Source: Candidatus Zixiibacteriota bacterium
GTDB lineage: Bacteria > Zixibacteria > MSB-5A5 > GN15 > FEB-12
Assembly (NCBI GenBank): GCA_019038695.1
Contig: JAHOYZ010000012.1
Span: forward strand, 1-64,000
Direction: 5' to 3'
Length of the DNA: 64,000 bases
Shown here piece by piece: positions 52,847-62,186 of this stretch; the stretch's first letter is position 1, and each line of letters starts with the position of its first letter. The translations under genes and the position numbers were made by a program. A model generated the notes under the pieces. The model was not told the DNA's origin and searched no databases. It saw only the letters and a program-made list of their open reading frames with translations.

Positions 52847-53208
52847 AATAGATCCAATTTGGACCCACCACACAGTCCCGTCGTTTTCTAAGATGCAAAA
52901 CAGGATTTGTTCGCGGAAATAGTGGAGTTGGTCACTTCCTTTCACGTTCGTACTTCAACTGCCACATTCTCGGTCTTGATCGCAGACTCTCATCAACCGT
53001 CAAGTGACTTATTTCAAGCCGATTAGCTGCTTCCTCATCCTACGCCGCACCCCTCAAAAAAGTTCTAAAATCTTCAATGAAGGCCCGCTTTATTATTTTC
53101 TAACCTATATTTCCCTTTTATAGCATGTTTTCCGTATATTACCAAAAGCCCATGTTCACATAAGATAGATACCACTGGCGATGAGATGTTCTGTGAAATT
53201 GGATAAAA
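52847..53208. other. junction between island and chromosome
   Basis: No gene is visible. It contains one further TTTTCTAAC (about 53096) and AT-rich sequence, then the T-run (on the minus strand) that belongs to the dockerin terminator. The exact right edge of the island cannot be fixed from this copy alone. Confidence 0.35.
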
Positions 53209-53241
53209 AACAGCCACTCCTCGTGATGAGGAGTGGCTGTT
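53209..53241 (-). terminator. rho-independent terminator after dockerin fragment
   Basis: Perfect 14-bp inverted repeat (arms 53209-53222 and 53228-53241, loop GTGAT). On the minus strand it is followed by a run of six T. It is nearly identical to 129-161. Confidence 0.8.
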
Positions 53242-53274
53242 CCAATCTACTCTATATCTATCTGTTCACAGCTC

Positions 53275-53709
53275 CTAAGGACACGCAACCGGTGCAGGAC
53301 CACCAGTGAACAAGTACGAAACCAGATAGGTCAGGTCGGCAATATTGATCTCGACATTGCCATCAATGTCACTTTCTTCCATACATGGTGGCTCCGATCC
53401 TCCGGTATACAAATAAGACACAAGGTAGGTCAGATCGGCAATGTTGACTTCGCCGATATCATCAACATTTCCACGTAACCCATCCCCGTTGCAGCAACAA
53501 ACGTCGCCGATTCCATTCCCATCAGTATCGAGTTGGTCTGGATTGTGGACATCGGGACAGTTGTCACACAGGTTGCCTGCCCCATCAAGGTCTGAATCCA
53601 GTTGACTCAGATTTGCGGTTTGGGGGCAATTGTCGCAATCGTCCTCGATTCCATCGCTGTCGCTATCAGTCGAATCGTGGCAACGCCGACCGGTCAGCAG
53701 CGAAACCAT
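53275..53709 (-). pseudogene. truncated thrombospondin-3/dockerin protein
   Basis: The 144-residue frame has thrombospondin type 3 calcium repeats ('DSDSDGIEDDCDNCPQ', 'DSDLDGAGNLCDNCPD', 'DTDGNGIGDVCC') followed by two dockerin repeats and the ACP end. It lacks a signal peptide and any N-terminal domain, and the sequence upstream gives no continuation in any frame, so it looks like the 3' remnant of a larger exported protein. Dockerin repeat 2 (DIDGNVEINIADLTYLV) has Val where Gly is usual in the calcium loop. It lies just outside the right end of the island, so loss of its front part may be connected with island insertion or rearrangement. Confidence 0.65.
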
Positions 53710-54055
53710 TACGCCAAACCATGAAAATCGTAGTAATGATGTCCAGTCATCGATTGCCTAATACCGTCTACTTTTGTGACAGTAAGATAACCCCGGATGT
53801 CAAACTGTCCAAACCGAAAAGCACTTATCCCGACCAGTATTTTCTTGACCGGACACAAAATGAACACCGACGAACTCAATGAAAGTAAAAAAAACAGGGC
53901 ACGAGCTGGCTCAAAGATGAAGCTAACAGCGACACTTGGCCTCGGGATCACCACTTAGTGGGCTGCATCCGAACGACCAATAAACTTGTTGATCCGAGCC
54001 GAATGCGAACTATTTTGACATGGTGTTCTGATACCCAACCGGGAAGGATATCGAC
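53710..54055. other. intergenic before the symporter gene
   Basis: A minus-strand frame of 81 codons here has no ribosome-binding site or family features and I do not regard it as a gene. No hairpin or clear promoter seen. GGGAAGGA stands just before the symporter ATG. Confidence 0.35.
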
Positions 54056-55522
54056 ATGGATTCACAGATTGTTCTGACAATATCATTTATTGTCTACACC
54101 TCCGCCATTATAGGTGTGGGACTCTATTCGTCGCGAATGCGCAAGCGAACCGAAGATGACTTCACCCTGGCCAATCGTGAACTAGGACCCTGGGTATCGG
54201 CGCTTTCAGCGTCGGCCAGTGCGGAATCAGGTTGGGTGATGCTGGGTTTGGTAGGTGAGGCTTACCTGTTTGGCATGTCGGCTTTCTGGATTGTTCCCGG
54301 CATTGCCGCCGGATATCTATTCAACTGGTTCGTTATTGCTGAACGCTTGCGTCGGGAATCGCTCCGTATGGGGACGTCAACTTTGCCGCAATACCTTGAT
54401 GCCCGTTTCGGAGGCGGTTCAGTGGCTCTGAAATCAATAGCCATCGTTATCATTACGGCCGCCATGCTGGGCTATGTGGCTGCTCAGATGAACGCTGCCG
54501 GCAAAGCGTTCGATGCTGTGTTTCATCTTCCATATTGGTTGGGAGTGTTGATCGGAGCGGTGGTAATTTTGGTCTATACAATTACCGGTGGCTTTCGCGC
54601 CATTTGCTGGACTGATGTCATCCAATCGAGTTTCATGTTTGTTGCTATGGTTGGGATGCCAATTATCCTGCTCGCTCGAATCGGTGGTTGGGATATGTTC
54701 ATGCAGGGCTTGCAGTCGATTGATACTCACGCCGGTAGTTCCGAAGCGATCATGCTTTCGATAGCGGGTGGGAAAACTGGAATGACCGCCTTCGGGTTTG
54801 TCATTGGATTGCTTGGCATTGGTCTTGGTTATCCTGGCCAACCGCACATTCTCGCCCGGTTCATGGCGGTTCGCGATGAGGAGTCGGTAAAGCGCGGAGG
54901 TGCCATAGCCATTTCTTGGATGGTCATAGTTTATCTTGGGGCGGTGTTGTTCGGACTGATGGCCAAGGTGTATTTTGGCATAATGGATGACCCCGAACAA
55001 GCGTTGCCGAGGGCAGTCAGTGAGTTTCTGCCCCCTGTAATTGGCGGGTTCGTAATAGCGGCCATTGTATCGGCTATCTGTTCCACCGCTGATTCTCAGC
55101 TCATTGTCGTCTCCACAGCCATCTCCAGAGATGTTCCCGCTATGCTGGGAAAGATGGGACGGTCGTTCAAACAAATTCAATTCACCGACAGGGTAGTATT
55201 GGTCGTTTTGGCCCTTATATCCGTTTTCTTCGCTTTGACCGAGAATCGTGTTATTTTCTCCTTTGTGCTCTATGCCTGGTCAGCGTTGGGGGCGTCGTTT
55301 GGTCCGCTTGTGATTTTGAGCCTGCTCTGGAAGGGAACAACCCGCGCCGGGGCTATTGCTGGTATGCTTACTGGAATCATCGTTACGATAGTATGGAGAA
55401 ATGTGCCATCGCTCAAGGCTGTAGTCTATGAACTGGTGCCAGCCTTTGTTCTGGCTTTCCTTGCAGTGTGGTTGGTGAGCCTGATGACTTCTTCGGGCAA
55501 AGTCGCAGAGCGACAGGAATAG
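54056..55522 (+). CDS. sodium:solute symporter, PutP-like
   Basis: Inner-membrane Na+-coupled importer of the SSS family, 488 residues with about thirteen helices. 'RKRTEDDFTLANRELGPWVSALSASASAESGWVMLGLVGEAY' (spread over residues 23-64) is the PutP-type start, with 'LGYPGQPHILARFMA' and 'AIVSAICSTADSQLIVVSTAISRD' as the sodium-site helix. This pattern favours proline or a related amino acid. It is 6 bp ahead of the penicillin-acylase family gene, so the two are co-transcribed; an amide hydrolase plus importer would suit use of acylated amino acids, but this is inference. Confidence 0.92.
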   Translation: MDSQIVLTISFIVYTSAIIGVGLYSSRMRKRTEDDFTLANRELGPWVSALSASASAESGWVMLGLVGEAYLFGMSAFWIVPGIAAGYLFNWFVIAERLRRESLRMGTSTLPQYLDARFGGGSVALKSIAIVIITAAMLGYVAAQMNAAGKAFDAVFHLPYWLGVLIGAVVILVYTITGGFRAICWTDVIQSSFMFVAMVGMPIILLARIGGWDMFMQGLQSIDTHAGSSEAIMLSIAGGKTGMTAFGFVIGLLGIGLGYPGQPHILARFMAVRDEESVKRGGAIAISWMVIVYLGAVLFGLMAKVYFGIMDDPEQALPRAVSEFLPPVIGGFVIAAIVSAICSTADSQLIVVSTAISRDVPAMLGKMGRSFKQIQFTDRVVLVVLALISVFFALTENRVIFSFVLYAWSALGASFGPLVILSLLWKGTTRAGAIAGMLTGIIVTIVWRNVPSLKAVVYELVPAFVLAFLAVWLVSLMTSSGKVAERQE

Positions 55523-55528
55523 CAGTCA

Positions 55529-57907
55529 ATGTCTATGAATCACAAGCTCGTCCGTCTGATCAAGAGTATTGGCGTTGCACTGGCAATCCTTGTCGGAGGG
55601 ATTATCATCGCTGCCTATCTGACGCTGAGATCAACCCTTCCGCCGACCAGTGGCGAAATCTCCCTGGTGAATATTCGGAAATCCGTCGAAATCACTTTTG
55701 ACAGTATGGGTATCGCCCAGATTTGGGCTGAGACCGAGCACGATGGTTTCTTCGCTATGGGTTGGCAACATGCTGCAGATCGTCTTTTTCAAATGGACCT
55801 CACACGCCGCGTATCGCAGGGAAGGTTGTCGGAGATGTTGGGGGAGATGACGCTCGATTTCGATATCCAGCAGCGTCGTATCGGGCACCATCGGATTGCT
55901 CGGCAGGCTTTGCAGAACCTGTCCGAACCCGATCTGGCTCGTTTGCAAGCCTATGCCGACGGCGTGAACGCCTACGTTCTGGAATGCGACGCTTTTCCGT
56001 TTGAGTTCTATTTGCTGCCGGTAGCTTTTGAGGAATGGACAGTCTACGACTGCCTGACTATTCTCAGTTTCAAAACCTGGTATTCGGACGCCTTGCAGAA
56101 CCGTGATGATTTCTTTGTCGAGCTTTCGCGCAAACTTCCTTCTGATATTGCGTCCGATTTTCTGCCTGAGTACCCGTCGTGGGCACCTGTAACGGCTGAT
56201 GATAAAAACGTAGCAGAGCAGCCACGAAGGTTGCTTCCCGATGGATTGGAAAAATGGCGATTGCCAAGCGCTACGGCTGTCTCCAATGCCTGGATCATTG
56301 GACCGGACAGAAGCCATAGCGGCAAGGCGATGTTGGCCTCTGATCCCCATCTTGAGATCACACGGCTGCCGCAGTTCTGGTACGCAATCGGCTTGCACAT
56401 TGAAGAGACAAATCTCAATGCGTTTGGCATTGGTATGGCCGGTGTGCCGTTAATCGTTATGGGTCACAACGGTCAGGCTGGTTGGACTTTCACAGCTGGC
56501 GGGGTCGACATCACCGACTATTATCAGGAGATTGTCAATCCGGACGATTCGACGCTGTATCTCGTAAGTGCCGATGCGGACAATCCCGAGAACAATGTTT
56601 GGGATCAATTTGTGGTCTACGAAGACACGCTCCGCGTGTCCGGGCAGGATTCAACCATCATCTCGCAAACCCGCTGGACACGACATGGTCCGATCATACC
56701 CGAACTTGCTGACAATACGCATCTGTTGTCATGGCGCTGGGCGGGTTATGACTGTCGGTTGGAGAAGGTGGTTGCGGCCGGATTCGAGTTAATGCGAGTG
56801 CGTGATTTTGAGATCTTTCGCTCTGTGGTGACCAATATGGGGGCACTTGATGCCAACTGGCTCTATGCCGACAGCAGTGGTATGATCGGGTACCAACTCG
56901 GCACTCCGGTTCCGAAGCGACCGAACGATGTAACAAGTTATCCGCTTCCAGGCTGGACGGACCAATGGGAATGGGATGGTTTCTTGCCTTTGGACGAAAC
57001 CCCACATGCTCAAAATCCCCCTTGCGGGTGGCTAGCCAGTTGTAACAATAACCCCGGTGGGTCGGTAGAAATCCAAGGCAGTTACGCTGCTGACCGGATA
57101 CTCCGTGCTACCGAGCTTCTAGCCATAGCGAGGGATCTTACTATTGAGGATATGCACTCTTTCCAGATAGACATTCATGATGAATATCTGTTGCGATGGA
57201 AAAATGAAGTTGCTTCTCTCCTTAATGATATCGGTGACACTCTTGAGGCCGAAGCGATGCGATCCTGGGATGGCAGCACTGATCTGCAATCGCGACAGAC
57301 AGCGTTACTGGTGGAGTTTCTCAATGCTCTTCGAGATGAAATCTTCGCCGATGATCTGGATGATCTCGCCGGTCGTGTGTCCCGGTTTACCGTTGATCGT
57401 ATCTACCATGATACCGCCGCAATGTGGATTGATGATCAACGAACGAAAAACACGATCGAGTCTCGTGAGGATATTGGTGCCAGAGCAATGCGACGAGCGC
57501 TTGAGACCACCAGTGGCCGTAGTTGGGGACAAATGCATTCGCTGACTATGCGGCACCCGATGGGAGCTGTGCCCGTGTTGGGCAGTATGTTGAAACTGGC
57601 TCGTGGACCATGGCCGTGGGCTGGTACCTCCGGTACGCTCAATTCTTCTTTTACCCGACGTACAAGTGATGGTAACTACCGTTCGGTCGTGGCACCGAGT
57701 TGGCGCATGGTGATTGATTTCGCAAACACGGATTCCGTGACAATCGTTCTGCCGGCGGGGAATTCAGGTAATCCGGTCAGCTCCCATTTCTTCGACTTCA
57801 ATGAGCTATGGCAGCGAGGCGATTACTGGGTGGTCCCGTTTAGCCGGGCGCAGGTTCAAGCGCAGGCGGCCAGTGTTATGGTTCTGCGGCCGCCTTCATC
57901 GGAATAG
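55529..57907 (+). CDS. penicillin-acylase family N-terminal-nucleophile amidohydrolase
   Basis: Exported Ntn hydrolase made as a precursor that cleaves itself. An N-terminal hydrophobic anchor (IGVALAILVGGIIIAAYL) precedes the alpha chain ('DSMGIAQIWAETEHDGFFAMGWQHAADRLFQMDL' pattern over residues 50-83). The autocleavage/catalytic Ser is the first residue of 'SNAWIIGPDRSHSGKAMLASDPHL' (about residue 252). The later 'NNNPGG' and 'MRHPMG' segments fit the beta chain. The length of 792 residues is typical. Homologues act on acyl-homoserine lactones, beta-lactams or N-acyl amino acids; the substrate cannot be told here. A second ATG at 55535 is also possible. Confidence 0.93.
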   Translation: MSMNHKLVRLIKSIGVALAILVGGIIIAAYLTLRSTLPPTSGEISLVNIRKSVEITFDSMGIAQIWAETEHDGFFAMGWQHAADRLFQMDLTRRVSQGRLSEMLGEMTLDFDIQQRRIGHHRIARQALQNLSEPDLARLQAYADGVNAYVLECDAFPFEFYLLPVAFEEWTVYDCLTILSFKTWYSDALQNRDDFFVELSRKLPSDIASDFLPEYPSWAPVTADDKNVAEQPRRLLPDGLEKWRLPSATAVSNAWIIGPDRSHSGKAMLASDPHLEITRLPQFWYAIGLHIEETNLNAFGIGMAGVPLIVMGHNGQAGWTFTAGGVDITDYYQEIVNPDDSTLYLVSADADNPENNVWDQFVVYEDTLRVSGQDSTIISQTRWTRHGPIIPELADNTHLLSWRWAGYDCRLEKVVAAGFELMRVRDFEIFRSVVTNMGALDANWLYADSSGMIGYQLGTPVPKRPNDVTSYPLPGWTDQWEWDGFLPLDETPHAQNPPCGWLASCNNNPGGSVEIQGSYAADRILRATELLAIARDLTIEDMHSFQIDIHDEYLLRWKNEVASLLNDIGDTLEAEAMRSWDGSTDLQSRQTALLVEFLNALRDEIFADDLDDLAGRVSRFTVDRIYHDTAAMWIDDQRTKNTIESREDIGARAMRRALETTSGRSWGQMHSLTMRHPMGAVPVLGSMLKLARGPWPWAGTSGTLNSSFTRRTSDGNYRSVVAPSWRMVIDFANTDSVTIVLPAGNSGNPVSSHFFDFNELWQRGDYWVVPFSRAQVQAQAASVMVLRPPSSE

Positions 57908-58016
57908 CCAAGTAGCGACTATCTTCAGTTTCGACAGGCATCTGTTTAGAACCTACCACCCATTCCTCGCTAATTGTTGTTGAACAACAGCCCAACACAC
58001 CCTATTATTTGTACCT

Positions 58017-59711
58017 ATGGTTGATGAACGGATAGGTAACTACAAGGTCCTTGAGCAGAAGGGTGCCGGAGGTATGGCTAAGGTTTACCTGGCCGTGCAC
58101 AAGGATGTCCCCAATCTCAAGGTTATACTCAAGGTTCTCAGTGATCCGAATCTGGTGGAGCGGTTTCGTGGGGAAGCGGGGAATCTGGCTCTGCTTGACG
58201 GTCATCCCAATATCTGTCGCATCAAGGATTTTTTCACGCACGGTGAAGATACCATTATCGCGATGGAATACATCGAAGGGGCGGCACTGGATGAAATTCA
58301 CCTGGCCGGTTCTCAGATGCGGGTGGCGGAAGCAATCCGGATAACAATCGAAGTGTTGGATATCCTTGGTTTTGCCCATCAAAAAGGTGTCTACCACCGC
58401 GACATCAAGCCCGGCAACATCATGCTGGAGAAATCGGGCCAGCCCAAAATTATCGACTTTGGCATTGCTAAGGGCGAGACCGACCCCAATCTCACTGCGG
58501 CTGGTACTGCCTGTGGTACGCCGACTTACATGTCCCCTGAGCAGTTCACGCCAACCGAGAATACTAACTATGCGCTGGTCGATATCTACGCCGTCGGTAC
58601 GACTCTTTTCTGGTTGCTAACTGGGGATGTTCCGTTCAAAGGGGACAATGAGTTTGTAATCCGTGATGCCAAGATGTTTAACGATCCTCCGTCCCCGAGA
58701 TCATTGAACTCCGAGATACCCAAATCGCTGGAAAAGATCATTCTCAGAGCACTGGCCAAAGATCCCAAAAAACGCTACGGTTCTACTGAGGCGATGCGGG
58801 ACGCTCTTATTAATTGCGATGATGGGGAGATCACAGAGAAATCGACCCGTGAAGATGCTACTATGGCGATGTCTACTGGACCATCGATCAGTCGTCACGA
58901 GCGGAATTGGAAGCTGATAACAGGGGCTGTAGCTGCTTGCGTGGTGGTTGTGATAGTCGCTGTCTGGTTGTTTTTTCCCACAACATCGGAGGAACAACCA
59001 GTAGGATGGGCCGAAATTGATATTTCTCCTTCAGCTGATTCGGTGTTGTTCGATGACAGTCTATTGGCACTAAAAGCACCTTCGGTCACAATCGAAGCTG
59101 TCCCCGGACAGTATTCACTTCGTCTGATTAGATCCGGTGCGACTAACTCTCCCATTGAAGAAATGATCACTCTCTCTGCCAACCAAGTCACAGAGCTTAA
59201 CTACGAGTTTACGCTTGCTGAGACATCCGCCTTGGCAATAGGCACGGTGCGTATCGATGTCTCACCGGCCGCGGATTCAATCTTCTTAGATGATAATCTG
59301 ATAGCTCGTGGAAAAACTACGGTGTCAGTGGAAGGAACGGCTGGAGAGCATCGTCTCCGTCTTGTTAAGGCTAAGGCGACCAACTCGCCAATTGTGAGGA
59401 CCGTGATCATTGCAGCCGATCAGACAGAACGTATTCAGTATCGTTTCAATATGCCGGTTGTAAGAGACGTATCGCCCCCCCCATCTCCACCACCCTCTTC
59501 TATCCTGGGAACGGTTATTGTTGCTTCGCGTCCCCGCGGCGCGAGTATAACCCTTGACGGAGCCAAACAGAACAAGGAGACTCCGTTTACGTTCAACATG
59601 AAGGCCGGATTGCACATAATCAAATTGGAATATGGTTCGCAAGTACGGGTAGATACTGTTGATGTTGTGGTGGCTGACACTCATCGAGTCGTCGTAGATT
59701 TTGACAATTAG
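58017..59711 (+). CDS. transmembrane Ser/Thr protein kinase with three PEGA domains
   Basis: The kinase domain has the glycine loop 'GAGGMAKVY', the ATP Lys in 'VILKVL', the catalytic 'HRDIKPGNIM' (about residue 127), 'DFGIAKGE' and 'GTPTYMSPEQ', all intact. One membrane helix ('LITGAVAACVVVVIVAVWLFF', in parts about 298-318) separates it from an extracytoplasmic part with three PEGA repeats ('EIDISPSADSVLFDDSLLA', 'RIDVSPAADSIFLDDNLIA', 'IVASRPRGASITLDGAKQN'). PEGA domains probably bind surface polymers or proteins, so the protein would sense the envelope and signal inward. It stands first in a same-strand series with two CsgG-like proteins and a barrel protein. Confidence 0.95.
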   Translation: MVDERIGNYKVLEQKGAGGMAKVYLAVHKDVPNLKVILKVLSDPNLVERFRGEAGNLALLDGHPNICRIKDFFTHGEDTIIAMEYIEGAALDEIHLAGSQMRVAEAIRITIEVLDILGFAHQKGVYHRDIKPGNIMLEKSGQPKIIDFGIAKGETDPNLTAAGTACGTPTYMSPEQFTPTENTNYALVDIYAVGTTLFWLLTGDVPFKGDNEFVIRDAKMFNDPPSPRSLNSEIPKSLEKIILRALAKDPKKRYGSTEAMRDALINCDDGEITEKSTREDATMAMSTGPSISRHERNWKLITGAVAACVVVVIVAVWLFFPTTSEEQPVGWAEIDISPSADSVLFDDSLLALKAPSVTIEAVPGQYSLRLIRSGATNSPIEEMITLSANQVTELNYEFTLAETSALAIGTVRIDVSPAADSIFLDDNLIARGKTTVSVEGTAGEHRLRLVKAKATNSPIVRTVIIAADQTERIQYRFNMPVVRDVSPPPSPPPSSILGTVIVASRPRGASITLDGAKQNKETPFTFNMKAGLHIIKLEYGSQVRVDTVDVVVADTHRVVVDFDN

Positions 59712-59788
59712 GGCTTTCGTCAGCCTGTCGGTCATGTTATGTTTTTATTGAGTAAACTCTAGGACAGATTTTGGCATAAGGAGAAATC

Positions 59789-60844
59789 ATGAAACAGGAA
59801 CGGTCTCTAACCACGTTTTTGTGTGTGACATGCCTGGTGGTCTCGCTGATTGGAGCAGCGGCACCATCGATCACAGCACAAGAGTCTGAGCCGATTGCTA
59901 CCCAGTTGGCTAAAGCTATGGACATGTACACTGTCGGCGAGATCAACAAAGGTCTCAAAATTACGCAGGACCTGCTCAGCCAGGACAATCTTACTTCCGT
60001 AGATAGCATTGCAGTCTTTGAAGTTATGAGTCTGCTGACCTATTCCAAAGGTGTAGACTATATGAATCTCGCTGCGGACTATCTTAAGAAGATTTCTGCT
60101 ATCGGTCCCTGTTTGATTCGTCTTCCACGGGAAATATGGCCCTCGGAATTGCGTGATGTTTGGAACTCCCTACAATATGGCAGCGCCAGTTTTGTCTGCG
60201 CTCAGGACGGCGGGAGCGATGTGAAATCGATTGCCTTCATGGAATTCGACAACAATTCGGTCGGCAAGTATCAGGAGAATCTCGGTCCTCTGGCCAAGGG
60301 TTTGGCCGAGCTGTTTGCGCATTACTTCCGCAACATCAGCTCCTTCACCGTGATCGAGCGAGACAAGATCAATTTTGTGCTCAAGGAACTTGAGCTCCAG
60401 AAATCAGGCGCGGTGGATCGCTCCACGGCGGTCAAGGTGGGTAAGATTATCGGCGCTCAATACATGGTGTTCGGTAGCATCATGCAACTCGACGACAAAA
60501 ACTCTATTACACTGGTGCGAGTAGTCAATGTCGAGACATCAGAGATCATTGAAAGCCTCGACAGAGAAGGTAAGCCTCAATTCGTAAAGGCTGTCCGGGA
60601 GATGGTCGAGGAGTTGTCGAATAAGCTCGACGTCCAGCTGAGCGATGAGATTAAGCAGTTGATCCAGGAAGGTGGTACCGACTCTGACAACGCCGCTACC
60701 CTGTATTCCAAGGGGCTTGAGTACATGGATAAGTATGAATACGAAAGTGCCTACGAGTATTTCAAACAGGCGTATGAGATGGACAACGGCTTTGCCGAAG
60801 CCAAGAGGAAAATGGACCTGTATCGGCCATTGATCAAAGGTTGA
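59789..60844 (+). CDS. exported CsgG/FlgO-like protein with TPR end
   Basis: Signal peptide at the N-terminus (FLCVTCLVVSLIGAAAP). The central domain 'SIAFMEFDNNSVGKYQ', 'GLAELFAHYFRNISSFTVIERDKINFVLKEL' (in parts), then 'GKIIGAQYMVFGSIMQLDDKNSI' is the CsgG-type fold found in curli secretion pores, FlgO and many lipoproteins. The C-terminal 45 residues form one tetratricopeptide unit ('LYSKGLEYMDKYEYESAYEYF'). The next gene has the same two modules in the opposite order, so the pair may form a complex at the outer membrane. Confidence 0.88.
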   Translation: MKQERSLTTFLCVTCLVVSLIGAAAPSITAQESEPIATQLAKAMDMYTVGEINKGLKITQDLLSQDNLTSVDSIAVFEVMSLLTYSKGVDYMNLAADYLKKISAIGPCLIRLPREIWPSELRDVWNSLQYGSASFVCAQDGGSDVKSIAFMEFDNNSVGKYQENLGPLAKGLAELFAHYFRNISSFTVIERDKINFVLKELELQKSGAVDRSTAVKVGKIIGAQYMVFGSIMQLDDKNSITLVRVVNVETSEIIESLDREGKPQFVKAVREMVEELSNKLDVQLSDEIKQLIQEGGTDSDNAATLYSKGLEYMDKYEYESAYEYFKQAYEMDNGFAEAKRKMDLYRPLIKG

Positions 60845-60884
60845 TCTGGTTAGGTTGAATTTCTTACGGTAGGGAGTTGTATTG

Positions 60885-62186
60885 ATGTATATCAAAACGT
60901 TGATCCTGTTACTACTGGTTGTACTCGCTGTTGGGTGCTCGCAGAGTTTCTATTCTCAGGGGAGAAAACACCTGGATAGTAATAGATATAGTCAGGCGAT
61001 AGACGCGTTCTACAGTGAAATCGGTAAGCACCCGTCAAGCATGTACGCCTGGCGGGAATTGGGCGTCGCATTTTACAAGAAGGGTGAGTACACTCAGGCG
61101 GAGGAAGCTCTCAAACAAGCCGCTGCTATCGAGCCGGATAGTCGGACTCACCTGTTCCTGGGGTTGGTTTATGAGGCTCAGGAGTTGTGGGATCATGCTC
61201 TCGACGCTTACGCCGCCTCGCTCAGCTTGAAGCCAGACGGGAAGACCGCCGTGATGACCCGCGCCCATATCGACCTTCTTATGAGCAAGAGGATAGCCAG
61301 GGAAGTGGCTGCGGCTATTGAGAACGAGGCTTCGATTGATGTGGAGGATATTCCTACACACACAATTGCGGTCTCTGATTTCGATGGTTCTCTTCTGCCC
61401 ACCGAGACGATGCCACTGGCACGCGGTCTGGCCGAGTTTGTCTCTATTGATCTGGCCAAAGTGCGATCCCTGGCCGTAGTCGAGCGCCAGAAGATCAGTG
61501 CTATTATGGACGAGCTGAAACTGAGCACGACTGGTTATGTCGATTCTGCCACAGTACCGCGTGTAGGTAAATTACTGGGAGCCCATAAACTGGTCACAGG
61601 CTCTGTCCTGAATATTGGTGATGAGGGCTTACGCCTTGACGGAACAGTAGTGAAGACGGCGACCGGTTCACAGTTAGCTGGCGCGGCCACCGAAGGAGAA
61701 CTGCAGAAGCTCTTCCAGATGGAGAAGGATTTCGTATTCTCAATTATTGCTCAGCTTGGTATCACTCTTAGTCGTGCAGAACGGGACGACATTGAGGAGG
61801 TCCCGACCGAATCGTATCTTGCGTTCCTGGCGTATAGCCGGGGGCTCGAATACCAGTCTATGGGTATGCATGACGCCGCGCGTCAGGAGTTTGATAATGC
61901 CCTTGAATACGATGCCGGATTTGAGGAGGCTGGTATCCAGTCTGAAAGTGAGGCCGCTGCCGCTGATGTCGGCTCGTTTGGTAATACCTATGACTGGCTG
62001 GCCGGTACTTCACCGGATGGTGATGACATGGGAACTACCGATAGCGGTATCGACGATTATCTCGCCAGTCAACCGGACATGATGGGTGCTACTGAAGGGT
62101 CGGCTTATGAAATTGTTGCGGAATCCGAGCCTCTACCAGGTGGTACCGGGACAGTCATTGTGGAGGGGAATCTTGATGCGCAATAA
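60885..62186 (+). CDS. lipoprotein with TPR and CsgG-like domains
   Basis: A lipoprotein signal with lipobox AVGCSQ; the ATG at 60885 is 8 bases after GGGAG (the TTG before it is not needed). Three TPR units follow ('RYSQAIDAFYSEIGKHP', 'EYTQAEEALKQAAAIEP', 'LWDHALDAYAASLSLKP'), then a CsgG-like domain ('TIAVSDFDGSLLP', 'LRSLAVVERQKISAIMDEL' in parts, 'LLGAHKLVTGSVLNIGDEG'). Another TPR-like segment and an acidic tail end it. It overlaps the following barrel gene by 11 bp. Confidence 0.9.
   Translation: MYIKTLILLLLVVLAVGCSQSFYSQGRKHLDSNRYSQAIDAFYSEIGKHPSSMYAWRELGVAFYKKGEYTQAEEALKQAAAIEPDSRTHLFLGLVYEAQELWDHALDAYAASLSLKPDGKTAVMTRAHIDLLMSKRIAREVAAAIENEASIDVEDIPTHTIAVSDFDGSLLPTETMPLARGLAEFVSIDLAKVRSLAVVERQKISAIMDELKLSTTGYVDSATVPRVGKLLGAHKLVTGSVLNIGDEGLRLDGTVVKTATGSQLAGAATEGELQKLFQMEKDFVFSIIAQLGITLSRAERDDIEEVPTESYLAFLAYSRGLEYQSMGMHDAARQEFDNALEYDAGFEEAGIQSESEAAAADVGSFGNTYDWLAGTSPDGDDMGTTDSGIDDYLASQPDMMGATEGSAYEIVAESEPLPGGTGTVIVEGNLDAQ

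Noticed and set aside
53709-53954. 81-codon minus-strand frame upstream of the dockerin fragment, as its missing N-terminus
   Set aside because: It ends at its own stop before the fragment, has no ribosome-binding site, and its sequence does not resemble a signal peptide followed by an exported domain.
59789-62186. Curli (csg) secretion locus
   Set aside because: CsgG-like folds are present but no curlin subunits, CsgE or CsgF are seen, and both proteins carry TPR parts not found in CsgG.
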